Below are positions 49,461 through 58,088 of a stretch of DNA of 64,000 nucleotides, one piece after another; the first letter of the stretch is position 1, and each line of letters starts with the position of its first letter. Under the pieces are notes generated by a model. That model was not told where the DNA came from. It did no database searches and was given only the letters and a program-made list of their open reading frames with translations. Origin of the DNA: Frankia casuarinae (GTDB lineage Bacteria > Actinomycetota > Actinomycetes > Frankiales > Frankiaceae); contig NC_007777.1 in NCBI RefSeq assembly GCF_000013345.1, forward strand, positions 1,488,001 through 1,552,000, given 5' to 3'. A program made the translations under genes and the position numbers.

Positions 49461-50317
49461 GCGGCGCGCGGCTCGTCGTCACGTGCCTCTCCCGGCGGGG
49501 GAAGCATCGAGAGACCGTCCAGCAGGCCGTGGAGGACGAGGGCCGAGGTCCGGGTGCCGTGCCCGAGGAGCATGTCCAGCGCGACGGCGCGGGGTAGCAC
49601 GACGACCGCCGTCGCCAGAGCGATCAAGGCGGCCCGGGCTCGCCATCCGCGGACCCGGGCGAACCAGAGCCGGTTGCGCACCCCGTAGTAGGCGTCGCCA
49701 TGCCGGGGGACGGTCGTGCTCCCGATGCGCTGTGCACGGTGCGGACTGACCACGACGCTCCATCCGGCGTCCCGGACGCGGTAACAGAAGTCGACATCCT
49801 CGAACCCGAGGTAGTAACGGCCGTCCAGGGGGATCCGCCGCAGGCAGTCCGCCTTGACGAACATGATCGTGCCTGCGACCCAGTCGGCCTCCAGGGGGCG
49901 GTCGCCGGGGGGACGCCGGGCCTTCGGCGCAGCCAGGACCGGGCTTAGCCGCGCCGGGCCCGAGCGCCGACCGTCGTTGTCGACCAGTGTGGGCGCGACC
50001 ACGCCGATGTTCGTCCCGGCCAGCAGATCCAGGCAGGCGCGCAGCGCCAGGTCCGGGATCCTGACGTGGTTGCCTATCAGGAGATAGGCCTGCGCGGCGG
50101 GGTAGCCGTGGCTGGCGAGCCGGAAGCCTCCGCCGAGACCGAGGTCGCGGGGCGGCAGGATCCAGGCGACCGAGGCCGGCAGGTGGTCGGGTCGGTCCGA
50201 CCGGTCGTTCGCGACCACCGCCACCTGGGCGATGACGGGGCTGCCGTCGAGCCATCTCGCAAGCTCCACGGTCGGCCGGTGCGGACCCCAGTGGACAATC
50301 ACCGCCACGGTCTTCAT
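49439..50317 (-). CDS. Glycosyltransferase family 2 (rhamnosyltransferase-like)
   Basis: 292 residues from ATG 50317, behind AGGGGG. N-terminal nucleotide-binding strand TVAVIVHWGPHRPTVELARW, then LPPRDLGLGGGFRLASHGYP (GN-x-GFG-like acceptor loop), EADWVAGTIMFVKADCLRRI and GRYYLGFEDVDFCYRVRDAG, the ED-x-D/E-x-R signature of GT2 rhamnosyl/galactofuranosyl-type enzymes. A C-terminal hydrophobic segment (LIALATAVVVLPRAVALDML) may anchor it to the membrane. The open frame beyond 50317 is not coding. Confidence 0.87.
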   Translation of the reverse strand: MKTVAVIVHWGPHRPTVELARWLDGSPVIAQVAVVANDRSDRPDHLPASVAWILPPRDLGLGGGFRLASHGYPAAQAYLLIGNHVRIPDLALRACLDLLAGTNIGVVAPTLVDNDGRRSGPARLSPVLAAPKARRPPGDRPLEADWVAGTIMFVKADCLRRIPLDGRYYLGFEDVDFCYRVRDAGWSVVVSPHRAQRIGSTTVPRHGDAYYGVRNRLWFARVRGWRARAALIALATAVVVLPRAVALDMLLGHGTRTSALVLHGLLDGLSMLPPPGEARDDEPRAAHWTSWP

Positions 50318-50537
50318 CGGACCCCCTGCGTCGCTCGGGTAGAGCATCCGGTCCGGCGGGCGACGAGCCTCCACGGCTCGGAATGAGTATCGAGGGTAAC
50401 AGAAGTGCCTCTGCATGTAACGGTGAGTGAGGTTCGGGGTGCTGGTGTGACCCGCCGGCGTGGTCCCCGCGCCCATCCGGCCTGCCGGTCCGGTGGACTC
50501 CCGGCGGCACGCGCCGGCGAGGGGCCGGCGATACTGA

Positions 50538-50571
50538 GTGCTCCACGATTCGGTGTGCTCCACGATTCGGT
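50538..50571. repeat. 17-bp tandem duplication
   Basis: GTGCTCCACGATTCGGT at 50538-50554 is repeated exactly at 50555-50571. It lies just upstream of the sortase-like remnant. Short; probably a slippage product. Confidence 0.9.
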
Positions 50572-50592
50572 CCAAACCATTCGCCGGCCATT

Positions 50593-50982
50593 GTGAAAGG
50601 TGTCCCCGCCACCGTCCTGCGCCGGGGTCCCGGACATATGCCGGGGACCACCATGCCCGATGAGCTGGGGAATGTCGTGGTTTCCGGACATCGGACCGCA
50701 TATAGAAAACCGTTTAGTCGTCTCGATGAGCTGAAGGTTGGGGATCCCTTCCCCGTCGAGGTGCGAGACCGTTACCACGCGTATCGCGTCACCGAATCTG
50801 AGGTGGTAGCGCCGACTCGGTTCGACGCCACCTGTCCGATGCCCGGAGAACCCGCTGAGGTGCCGGGCAAGGAGCTGATTACTGTACGATCTCCGCCCCT
50901 GGCGGGGATTTCCCGGAACGGACACGGTGTGGTCCCGGGCGGCAACGGTTTGGATTTCGCCGGTGCCCTTCACGGTGATTAG
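50593..50982 (+). pseudogene. Sortase-like remnant lacking catalytic cysteine
   Basis: The 129-residue frame matches the core of class E/F sortases: GPGHMPGTTMPDELGNVVV, then SGHRTAYRKPFSRLDELKVG with the catalytic His at residue 33, then YRVTESEVVAPTRFDAT. The catalytic Cys in the TxTCxP motif should fall at ITVRSP, where Arg99 occupies its place. A possible catalytic Arg remains in ISRNGHGVV. The usual N-terminal membrane anchor and about 80 residues before the core are missing upstream, and the C-terminus is shortened. It therefore reads as a truncated, inactive gene; a repurposed non-catalytic protein is less likely. No LPxTG protein is nearby. Confidence 0.7.
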
Positions 50983-51415
50983 TGTTACCCGGCGGTTGGC
51001 CAACGACGGTGTCGGCGGCCACGGACCGAGCCGATGCCGGTGGAAAGTCGGGCATCGGATACCCTGCGAACTGGCGAACGTTACGCTCGGATAGCGCGGG
51101 GATAAACCAGGCGCGTGATGCCGGCGGCGGTGACGTCGTGGGCGGCCATCCTCGACCGGCTGCGGCGGCTCACCCAAGGACGCAGCTCACTCAAGGACAT
51201 TGCGGGATCGGCTTCGGGGGAATTCGATGAATGGGCGGGATCGGATACGGCGTGGCTCGACGATCCGGCACGGCGGTGCGGGCCGCCCGTCGGGTAGCCG
51301 CCGATGGTTGCGCCACGAGGTCGAGGCGGGGATGGCTGTCCCCGGGAGCACGCGGACCGGCGATGTCGGTCCGCGTGCTCGTCCAGGTCATGGATGCGCT
51401 GCGGGCGGAGCGACG
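50983..51415. other. Intergenic region upstream of the GGDEF/EAL gene
   Basis: About 430 bases. An open frame continuous with the downstream gene begins at 51200, but its residues are Arg/Gly-rich and do not look coding. No repeat or hairpin of note was found. Confidence 0.5.
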
Positions 51416-53230
51416 ATGGTCCAGTCAGTTTTGTTCCGGTCGGTGTTGCCCCGGTCGATGCTGGTCCGGCCGGTCTCGGGGGTCGCCGCCCTGATGGGGG
51501 GTGCGCTGGGTCTGCTTCTGGGACTGCTCTGTCTCATCGGCGGATGGGGCGGGCCCGCGCCGTCGCCGGTCGCGTTGTCGTGCGTGGTGCTCGCGGCCGC
51601 GGCGTTGTCGATCGCGGTGGCGATCCTCGCCGCGGCGGTCTGGCCGGGTCCGAACGGTCCGGCCGACGCGAACGGTCTGGCCGGTTCGGCCGGACCGGAC
51701 ATCCAGCCGTGGGATCCCCGGGGAGGCGTGGGCCGTGCGTGGCCGCGGCGCGGCGTGGTGGATGAGCTGACCGGGCTGCCGGGCCGACGGTACTTCCTCG
51801 ACGTCGCCAGCCGTTGTCTCACGGGTGGTGAGCACCGGGCGCGTGGCGCGACGTCCGTGTCGGTGCTGCTCATCGATCTCGATCGGATGCGTGATGTCAA
51901 CGGGGCGCTCGGGCATGAGCATGGGGACCGCCTGCTTGCCACGGTGGGTTGCCGGCTACGCGGAGCGCTGCCCGGATCGGATCTGCTCGCCCGGGTGGAC
52001 GGCAACGCGTTCGCCGTGCTGTTGCGCGGCGCCGATGTGGCCCGGGCCGAACAGGTCGCTCGGCGGTTGCGGGAGGTGCTGGAACTGCCCGTTCCACTCG
52101 CGGGAACTCCGGTGCGGCCCGAGGCGAGCGTGGGGATCGCCCATGCCCCCGAGCACGGCCGTGGCGCGCTGGAGCTCTTTCGTCACGCGGAGGAGGCGAT
52201 GTACCTGGCGAAGGGGGGCCGTCACGGGCAGACCGTCTACGCCCGCGACCATCCACCGATCAACCGTGCCCGCCTGCTGCTGCGGGCCGAGGTGCGCCAT
52301 GCGCTGGACTCCGGCCAGATCGAACTGAGTTACCAGCCCAAGGCGGATCTGCGCAGCGGTCGGATCAGCGGTGTGGAGGCCCTCGTCCGCTGGCGCCATC
52401 CGGTCGACGGCGTGCGGCAGCCCGACGCCTTCCTGGCGGAGATCGAACGTGCCGGGTTGATGCCGAAGCTCACCGTGCAGGTCCTCGACCAGGCCTTGGC
52501 CGACTGCGCGCGCTGGCACGGCCGGGGTGCCCCGCTCGCGGTGTCGGTGAACGTCCCCGCGTCGGTCATCGTCGACCGCGCCTTCGTCGGCGTGGTGCGG
52601 GCCGCGCTCGCCCGGCACCGGCTCCCGCCCTCGGCGCTTGTCATCGAGGTCACCGAGGACTCCCTCATCGTGGCGCGGGAGCTGGCGCAGGGAACCCTGG
52701 CGGGGCTGCGCCGGTTCGGTGTGCGGGTCAGCCTGGACGACTACGGCACCGGCTTCTGTTCGCTGTCGTACCTGCGCGAACTGCCGGCCGACGAGGTGAA
52801 GCTGGACCGGACCTTCCTGCGTGACCTCGACCGCGATCCGGCCGCGGCCGAGATCGTGCGGTCCACGGTCTCCCTGGCACATGCGCTGCGGTTACGGATT
52901 GTCGCCGAGGGGGTCGAAACGCAGCGTTCCTGGACCTCTCTCGCCGCCTGGCAGTGTGACGAGGTCCAGGGGTACTTTGTGTCACGTCCGATGGCGGGGG
53001 AACGAGTCGTCGGCTGGTTGCGGGAATGGGGCAGCAGGCTTGCCGTCCATCCCGGGACCGCGCCGCGCGCCGTGGCGGGACCGGTCGACACCTGCGCGGC
53101 ACAGTCCCCGATCTCCCCAATCGTGGCACCGGCGGTCGAGGCCGTCGCGCCCACGCGGCCGTCAGCGGCGGGACCGGCAACCCGGCGGGCGGTCGGGCGC
53201 CGGGTGCCGGCCGACCTTGCGGCGTCCTGA
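51416..53230 (+). CDS. c-di-GMP phosphodiesterase: two TM helices, degenerate GGDEF, intact EAL
   Basis: 604 residues. Two hydrophobic helices (about 20-44 and 52-76) anchor the protein. The GGDEF domain begins at DELTGLPGRRYFLDV; its signature is R193-VDGNAF, so the Asp and Glu that bind metal are Asn and Ala, and cyclase activity is unlikely. The EAL domain has EAL at 321-323 (GVEALVRWRHP), NVPASVI, EVTEDSL, LDDYGTGFCSLSYL, DEVKLDRTFL, VAEGVET and QGY, the full set for c-di-GMP hydrolysis. The C-terminal about 70 residues are low complexity. ATG 51416 follows GGAG. Location in the polysaccharide region suggests control of surface glycan or adhesion. Confidence 0.9.
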   Translation: MVQSVLFRSVLPRSMLVRPVSGVAALMGGALGLLLGLLCLIGGWGGPAPSPVALSCVVLAAAALSIAVAILAAAVWPGPNGPADANGLAGSAGPDIQPWDPRGGVGRAWPRRGVVDELTGLPGRRYFLDVASRCLTGGEHRARGATSVSVLLIDLDRMRDVNGALGHEHGDRLLATVGCRLRGALPGSDLLARVDGNAFAVLLRGADVARAEQVARRLREVLELPVPLAGTPVRPEASVGIAHAPEHGRGALELFRHAEEAMYLAKGGRHGQTVYARDHPPINRARLLLRAEVRHALDSGQIELSYQPKADLRSGRISGVEALVRWRHPVDGVRQPDAFLAEIERAGLMPKLTVQVLDQALADCARWHGRGAPLAVSVNVPASVIVDRAFVGVVRAALARHRLPPSALVIEVTEDSLIVARELAQGTLAGLRRFGVRVSLDDYGTGFCSLSYLRELPADEVKLDRTFLRDLDRDPAAAEIVRSTVSLAHALRLRIVAEGVETQRSWTSLAAWQCDEVQGYFVSRPMAGERVVGWLREWGSRLAVHPGTAPRAVAGPVDTCAAQSPISPIVAPAVEAVAPTRPSAAGPATRRAVGRRVPADLAAS

Positions 53231-53343
53231 TGGCGGGCGATGGCGTGGCGGTCGCACCGGGCCCGTGAGGGCGGTCCGATTCGGGGGTCCGGGCGCCGTC
53301 GGCACCAGGACCCCGATGTCCCCGATGTCCGTGATTCCGGTGA

Positions 53344-54966
53344 TCAGGGTTCGGGCCCATCCCGGCCGGCTGCGGCGTCCAGCCGTAGCGTGAGCGCGGC
53401 GACGGCGGCGATCTGCCGTGCGTCCTCGCCCGGGGCGCCGGCCACGATGCCCGCGCAGATGTCGCGGTACATGGCCGGGTAGCTGTCGAGCCGGTTGACT
53501 CGCCGCCGCCGCAGGATGTGGGACCCGGCCTCCGCGGTGTACTGCGAACCGTCGACGATGGTGGCCGTCACGCCGTTCGCGCGCAGCTGGGACTGTTCCC
53601 GCAGACCGTGCCGGCTGCCCCCGGCACTGGTCAGCACGAGCGAGAGGACCGCGTCGTTCTCCAGCTCGACGTACACCGTGAAGGTGTCCGTGCGGGAGCG
53701 GGCCACCGTGCTCCGGCGGACCGGCGCGAAGTCGTTGAGCCAGAGGAAGTGGTCGATCCAGTGGCAGCCGTTACTGACCAGCCGGGTGCGTGAGGACGGC
53801 CAGCGGTACCAGTGCCGGCGGGGAAGCGGTTCCTCGTACACCACGGCACTGTAGATCAGCGGCTCGTTGCCGTCGGCCAGGCGCAGGTCGGAGCGCAGCC
53901 AGGCGTTCATCGGGCTGTGGCGTCGCTGGAAGCAGGCGAACAGGCGCCCGCCGGCGTGAAGGAGTTTCACCAGCCGGCCGAGATCCTCCTCTGTGGTGAC
54001 AACGGGCTTCTCGACGACGGCCACCGAGCCGAGCCGCAGCGCATCCCGGGCCAGCGGCGCGTGCGTGTGGTGGTAGCCCGCGATGAGGACGACGTCGGCC
54101 CGCTCCCCGTCCCGGAGCAGCGCCGCGGTGTCCCAGGAACATCGGTCCGGTCGCCGGGTGCCCAGCTGGACGGGGTCGATCTCATGCACACCGACGAGGT
54201 CGAGGTGATCACGGACGTGCGGGACGATCTGCGTCTTGGCATAGTGTCCCAACCCGAACAGGACAGCGGTGGGTCGTCCGGACGCGGATGGCGGGCCATA
54301 GCGCCGGGTGCTCTCCGTGATCGGACTGACCCCGGCGAGTGGACGATCCCCGGGGCGGGCCCCGGTCCACTCGGTTGCAAGCCAGGCGACGAGACGGTCG
54401 ACGGCGCCGGGGTCCACCGGTGCTCCCGACATCGGGGACCAGCCGATGAGCGTGTCGTCCACGGCCGGGAACGCGGTCGCCGGCCGGGCCCGGTAGACGA
54501 CCGCGGATCGCGGTGGCGGCGGATCGGGGCTGACGAAGCCGAGTGGGTCGGCGGGAGCGCCGGTGGGGCCGCCCGGCCCCACCGGGCGGACGAGGTCCTG
54601 ATGCAGGACGACGCGTTCCATGCACGCCGGGTGGCAGGGGGCGACGAAAGCGACGGTCGTTCCCGTCGGCGAAGCCGCCCCGCTGACGGGTGGGACCGCC
54701 TCGATCAGGGTGCCCAGGCCCATGCCGAAGTAACGCTGGTTGCGGTCGCGTTCCCGCAGCCGGCTGGCCGTTTTGCGGGCGACCGCGCGGATGCCGAACT
54801 CGCGGGTGTAGGCGGCGAGGGCCCGGCTGCTGCCCGCCCTGACGAAGAACTGACCGTCCACGGGGAACAGCGTCACCCAGATGTCCGGGCGGATCCGGCA
54901 GTGGCCGGGCAGGGGGGTCTCGTCGAGGAAGCCGGCCAGCCACCGGTTCCCGATCAGGATGTTCAT
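53344..54966 (-). CDS. Two-domain Gfo/Idh/MocA-family oxidoreductase
   Basis: 540 residues. From about 230 on it is a Gfo/Idh/MocA enzyme: AVLFGLGHYAKTQIVPHV (NAD(P) binding), VVLIAGYHHTHAPLARDALR, VEKPVVTTEEDLGRLV (the EKP motif) and a C-terminal sugar domain with SNGCHWIDHFLWLND. Such enzymes oxidise or reduce a sugar hydroxyl. The first about 215 residues are not a standard part of the family. One segment (TTVAFVAPCHPACMERVVLH) faintly recalls the GroES-like part of medium-chain dehydrogenases in bi-domain oxidoreductases; this is a guess. ATG 54966 overlaps the phosphatase stop by four bases. Last gene of the minus-strand operon. Confidence 0.8.
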   Translation of the reverse strand: MNILIGNRWLAGFLDETPLPGHCRIRPDIWVTLFPVDGQFFVRAGSSRALAAYTREFGIRAVARKTASRLRERDRNQRYFGMGLGTLIEAVPPVSGAASPTGTTVAFVAPCHPACMERVVLHQDLVRPVGPGGPTGAPADPLGFVSPDPPPPRSAVVYRARPATAFPAVDDTLIGWSPMSGAPVDPGAVDRLVAWLATEWTGARPGDRPLAGVSPITESTRRYGPPSASGRPTAVLFGLGHYAKTQIVPHVRDHLDLVGVHEIDPVQLGTRRPDRCSWDTAALLRDGERADVVLIAGYHHTHAPLARDALRLGSVAVVEKPVVTTEEDLGRLVKLLHAGGRLFACFQRRHSPMNAWLRSDLRLADGNEPLIYSAVVYEEPLPRRHWYRWPSSRTRLVSNGCHWIDHFLWLNDFAPVRRSTVARSRTDTFTVYVELENDAVLSLVLTSAGGSRHGLREQSQLRANGVTATIVDGSQYTAEAGSHILRRRRVNRLDSYPAMYRDICAGIVAGAPGEDARQIAAVAALTLRLDAAAGRDGPEP

Positions 54967-55754
54967 CCCGGTGCCGGGGTCCGGTCGACCGGGACATCCG
55001 CGAGGCCTGCCGGGCCTGCCGGGTCTGCGGGGTCCGTAGGCGTGACCGCCAGTCGTTCGTGACACGCCTCCGCCAGCAGGGCCATCGGCCGTGACAGCGT
55101 CTCTTCGATCATTCGCGCGCAGTTCTCGAACGCATCCCGACCGCCGTCGAGGGGGTCGGCCAGGTCGTCGAGGGCAGCCGGTAGCGCGTGGCCGGCGGCC
55201 CGGATCCGCCGGGCCGTGGCGGCGAGATACTCCCCGGCCGCCCGTGTCCCGCCCGGGGGGATGTCGGCGGGGCGGACTCCGGAGGTCACCCGTCCGAACT
55301 CGCGCAGGGTGAAGGTACGGCGCATGGCCCGTGGCACAAGGCCCACCACCGTCGAGCGGTGTGCGCGGGTCGCGCACAGCACCAGATCGCTGGCCTGGAC
55401 CAGATCCGGTGTCAGCAACCTTGCCCGGAAGCCGGACGGGTCGAGCCCCCGCGATGTCAGGATCGCCGCGGCCTGGGGGTACATCGCCTCACCTGCCCGG
55501 GCGCATACTCCCGCGCTGCTCACCAGAAGGTCCCCGGCGGGGCTGGGTGGATGCCATCCCTCGGATGAGGACTCGTTACCCCCGGTCCCACCGGATGCCT
55601 GCGCGCCGGCCGCGCCGAGGCTGATCTGGTCCAGCGCGGCGCTGAACCGGGCGGCGGCGAGATGCTCGGCCAGGGGCGAGCGGCAGACGTTTCCGGTACA
55701 CACCATCAGTACTGCCCACGGTCGTTGCCGCACTGCCACCCCTTCCTCCGTCAT
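54963..55754 (-). CDS. Low-molecular-weight protein tyrosine phosphatase
   Basis: 263 residues. The P-loop is VCTGNVCRSPLAE (Cys19, Arg25, Ser26), and the general-acid DP motif is DDLADPLDGG near the C-terminus. Compared with the usual 150-200 residues there is an insertion of about 30 Gly/Ser-rich residues after the first helix (around 38-68) and an extended Ala/Pro tail. In polysaccharide loci such enzymes (Wzb type) dephosphorylate bacterial tyrosine kinases or glycan enzymes. No kinase gene is in the window. The ATG is preceded by AGGAGGA; GTG 55739 is also possible. It follows the flippase fusion by 45 bp. Confidence 0.88.
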   Translation of the reverse strand: MTEEGVAVRQRPWAVLMVCTGNVCRSPLAEHLAAARFSAALDQISLGAAGAQASGGTGGNESSSEGWHPPSPAGDLLVSSAGVCARAGEAMYPQAAAILTSRGLDPSGFRARLLTPDLVQASDLVLCATRAHRSTVVGLVPRAMRRTFTLREFGRVTSGVRPADIPPGGTRAAGEYLAATARRIRAAGHALPAALDDLADPLDGGRDAFENCARMIEETLSRPMALLAEACHERLAVTPTDPADPAGPAGLADVPVDRTPAPG

Positions 55755-55799
55755 CCCTTTCCTCCTCTCTCCGCCGGGGTCGGCGGGGCGCGGACCAGC

Positions 55800-58088
55800 T
55801 CAGCGCGACCGCGAGGGCTCGCTCCGGCGCCAGTAGACGCAGGTCCAGTCGACTTCGATGATCGGCTCGGTCACCCCGTGGGCGGCCCGGTAGTCCTCGA
55901 CTGCCGCCCGGCAGCCAGGAACGGCTCCATAGTCGTCAACGATGCAGAAGCCGCCGTCGGAGAGCTTCGGGTAGAGCGCCGTCAGCGCGTCGGTGGTGCT
56001 CTCGTACATGTCGCCGTCGAGGCGCAGGACCGCGAGGCGCTCGATGGGCGCGGTGGGCAGGGTGTCCCGGAACCAGCCGCGCAGGAAACGGACCTGATCG
56101 TCGAGCAGGCCGTAGCGGCGGAAGTTGTCCCGCACCTGCTCGAGGGACACCGACAGCTCCGCGTACTCGTGGTGGCGGTCGCCGGTGTCGGCGGCGTAGC
56201 GCCCCGGATTGGGCGCGGGCAGGCCGGCGAACGAGTCGGCGACCCAGACCGTGCGGTCGGGGACGCCGTAGGCGGCGAGCACCCCGCGCATGAGGATGCA
56301 CGCGCCGCCCCGCCATACCCCGGTCTCGATGAAGTCGCCTGGGACGCCGTCGACGATGACTCGTTCGGCGCACTCCTGGAGGTTGCGCATCCGGCGGTCG
56401 CCGGTCATCGTGAGCGCCAGCCGTGGCCAGTCCCGGCCGTCGGTCCGGGCGCCCGGTGCGCTCCTCTTGACGATTTCCATTCCCTGGCTGCGGAAGGCTC
56501 GTACCAGCATCCTCTTCGCGCCGGTGCGCGGCTCCCACGCACCGCCGTCCCGACCATCCCAGAGAGAGCAGGTCAGCGTCGCGCGAAGCAGATCGAGGTA
56601 CCGCACCGAGGTATCGGAAAGATCGTGACGGGCGACGGTCGGGTCGTGCGGGGCGACGGTCGGCGTCGTGGTCATCGTGGCTCCTGATGAGAGGGGTGAG
56701 CGCGGAAAGGGGATGGGACCGTGGGCCGTCAGGCTCCGTTCGCTGTCGGGTGAGGCGCCGTCCAGGGGGACGCTGTCGGGTGAGGCGCCTGCCGCGCGGG
56801 CGAGCAGGCGGGTACTGGCCAGGTGCAGCGACACGGCCGAGGCGGTGTAGGTGATCCCCGACACCGCGGCCACGATCGGCAGGCGGCCGTCGTGCAGCGC
56901 CGCCGCGAGGCCGAGCACGGTCGACAGCGCGACCGGGACCTGGATGGCAAGCACCGTGCGGGCGGCACGGAACCCGAGCAGCACATGGGTGAGCAGGTAG
57001 TCGACGGACTGCGGGATGGTCGCCAGCACGAGGACCTGGGCGGCCGGGGCGGCGGGGGCGAACCGCGTGCCGTAGACGATGCGGATGGCCGTCGGCGTGA
57101 CGAGGGCGATCGTGCCCGCCACCGCGGCGGCGAGGGCGACGGTGGCGATGACCGCGCGGCGCACCACCCGGGCCCGCTGCCGGGGATCGACCAGGGTGCG
57201 GAGCCGGCTGAACATCACCATGCCGGTCGCCTGGCAGACGGTCGTGCAGGCGCCGGCGACAGCGACGGCGACGGCGTAGAAGGCCACCTGCTCGGCGGCC
57301 AGGAAGGTGGCGACGAGCAGCATGTCCAGCTTGTAGATGAGCTGGGCCCCGACGACGGTGCCGTAGGCCCCCAGGGCGGACCGCATGAAACGGCGCCGGG
57401 GCAGCAGGCGTCCCGGCCGCGCGAGGGCGGGAAGGCCGCCGAGCACCGCCACGTGGTACCCGAGTGGGGGTAGCAGGGCCGTCACGCCGAGGGTCAGCAT
57501 CCACAAGCCTGGATCGCGGACTCCCCTGCCGGCGAGCGCGGCGAACGCGGCCAGTGTCGCCGCCGCCGGTAGCAACCGGACGAGCTGGAACTCGCCGGTC
57601 ATCCGACCGCGGCGCTGCGCGAGCCCGGCGGCGTTGGAGGCGGCCACGGCCGCGGCGGTGAAGCAGGTCGCGCCCAGCACGGCGACGGCGTCCCAGGCGG
57701 CTCCCCGCCCGGCTCCCGTGCCGCCCGAACGGCCCGGGCCCACAGTGATCAGCATCGGCACCACGGTGAACAGCACCGCGGCGAGCAGCGCCGACGCGAC
57801 GGTCTGGGTGAGCAGCGGGCCGAGCAGCGCGCGGTCCTCACCGTCATCGGTGACCAGCGTCTGGGAAACACCCAGGGCGAACACCATCGCGAGCATGCCC
57901 GCCCAGGTCTGCAGCGCGACGAACTCGCCGCGGGCCACCGGCCCCAGAGCGCGGGCGGCCAGGACGCCGGTCGCGGTCCCGACGACCAGCGTGCCCGCGT
58001 TGCCGGCGAGTACGGCGACGGTGGAGCGGGGAAGCCGGCTCGCGAGCGGGCCGGTCATGACGGCCCGGCGGCTGACGGCTCTGGTCAT
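55800..58088 (-). CDS. Wzx-type flippase fused to TylF/MycF-type methyltransferase
   Basis: A single 762-residue frame. Residues 1 to about 435 form a polysaccharide-biosynthesis flippase of the MATE/MOP superfamily with about 12-14 helices (GNAGTLVVGTATGVLAARAL; KLDMLLVATFLAAEQVAFYA). A linker of about 35 Ser/Pro residues contains a duplicated GASPDS. Residues 472-762 form a TylF-family O-methyltransferase: ETGVWRGGACILMRGVL, VADSFAGLPAPNPGRYAADT, LRLDGDMYESTTDALTALYP, GFCIVDDYGAVPGC. Because Met472 (ATG 56675) has its own ribosome binding site, the methyltransferase may also be made separately. ATG 58088 overlaps the upstream GT4 stop by four bases. Exporting the lipid-linked unit and methylating a sugar would fit the locus. 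Confidence 0.85.
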   Translation of the reverse strand: MTRAVSRRAVMTGPLASRLPRSTVAVLAGNAGTLVVGTATGVLAARALGPVARGEFVALQTWAGMLAMVFALGVSQTLVTDDGEDRALLGPLLTQTVASALLAAVLFTVVPMLITVGPGRSGGTGAGRGAAWDAVAVLGATCFTAAAVAASNAAGLAQRRGRMTGEFQLVRLLPAAATLAAFAALAGRGVRDPGLWMLTLGVTALLPPLGYHVAVLGGLPALARPGRLLPRRRFMRSALGAYGTVVGAQLIYKLDMLLVATFLAAEQVAFYAVAVAVAGACTTVCQATGMVMFSRLRTLVDPRQRARVVRRAVIATVALAAAVAGTIALVTPTAIRIVYGTRFAPAAPAAQVLVLATIPQSVDYLLTHVLLGFRAARTVLAIQVPVALSTVLGLAAALHDGRLPIVAAVSGITYTASAVSLHLASTRLLARAAGASPDSVPLDGASPDSERSLTAHGPIPFPRSPLSSGATMTTTPTVAPHDPTVARHDLSDTSVRYLDLLRATLTCSLWDGRDGGAWEPRTGAKRMLVRAFRSQGMEIVKRSAPGARTDGRDWPRLALTMTGDRRMRNLQECAERVIVDGVPGDFIETGVWRGGACILMRGVLAAYGVPDRTVWVADSFAGLPAPNPGRYAADTGDRHHEYAELSVSLEQVRDNFRRYGLLDDQVRFLRGWFRDTLPTAPIERLAVLRLDGDMYESTTDALTALYPKLSDGGFCIVDDYGAVPGCRAAVEDYRAAHGVTEPIIEVDWTCVYWRRSEPSRSR
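56673..56690 (-). promoter_or_regulatory. Internal ribosome binding site and ATG in the flippase-methyltransferase ORF
   Basis: On the minus strand, CAGGAG is followed after six bases by ATG at 56675, in the same frame, at the junction between the linker and the methyltransferase domain. This supports an independently translated 291-residue methyltransferase, with or without the fused form. Confidence 0.55.

Noticed and set aside
50405-50596. 63-residue frame as the missing sortase N-terminus
   Set aside because: No transmembrane segment or sortase-like residues; it runs through the 17-bp duplication and is in a different reading frame from the core.
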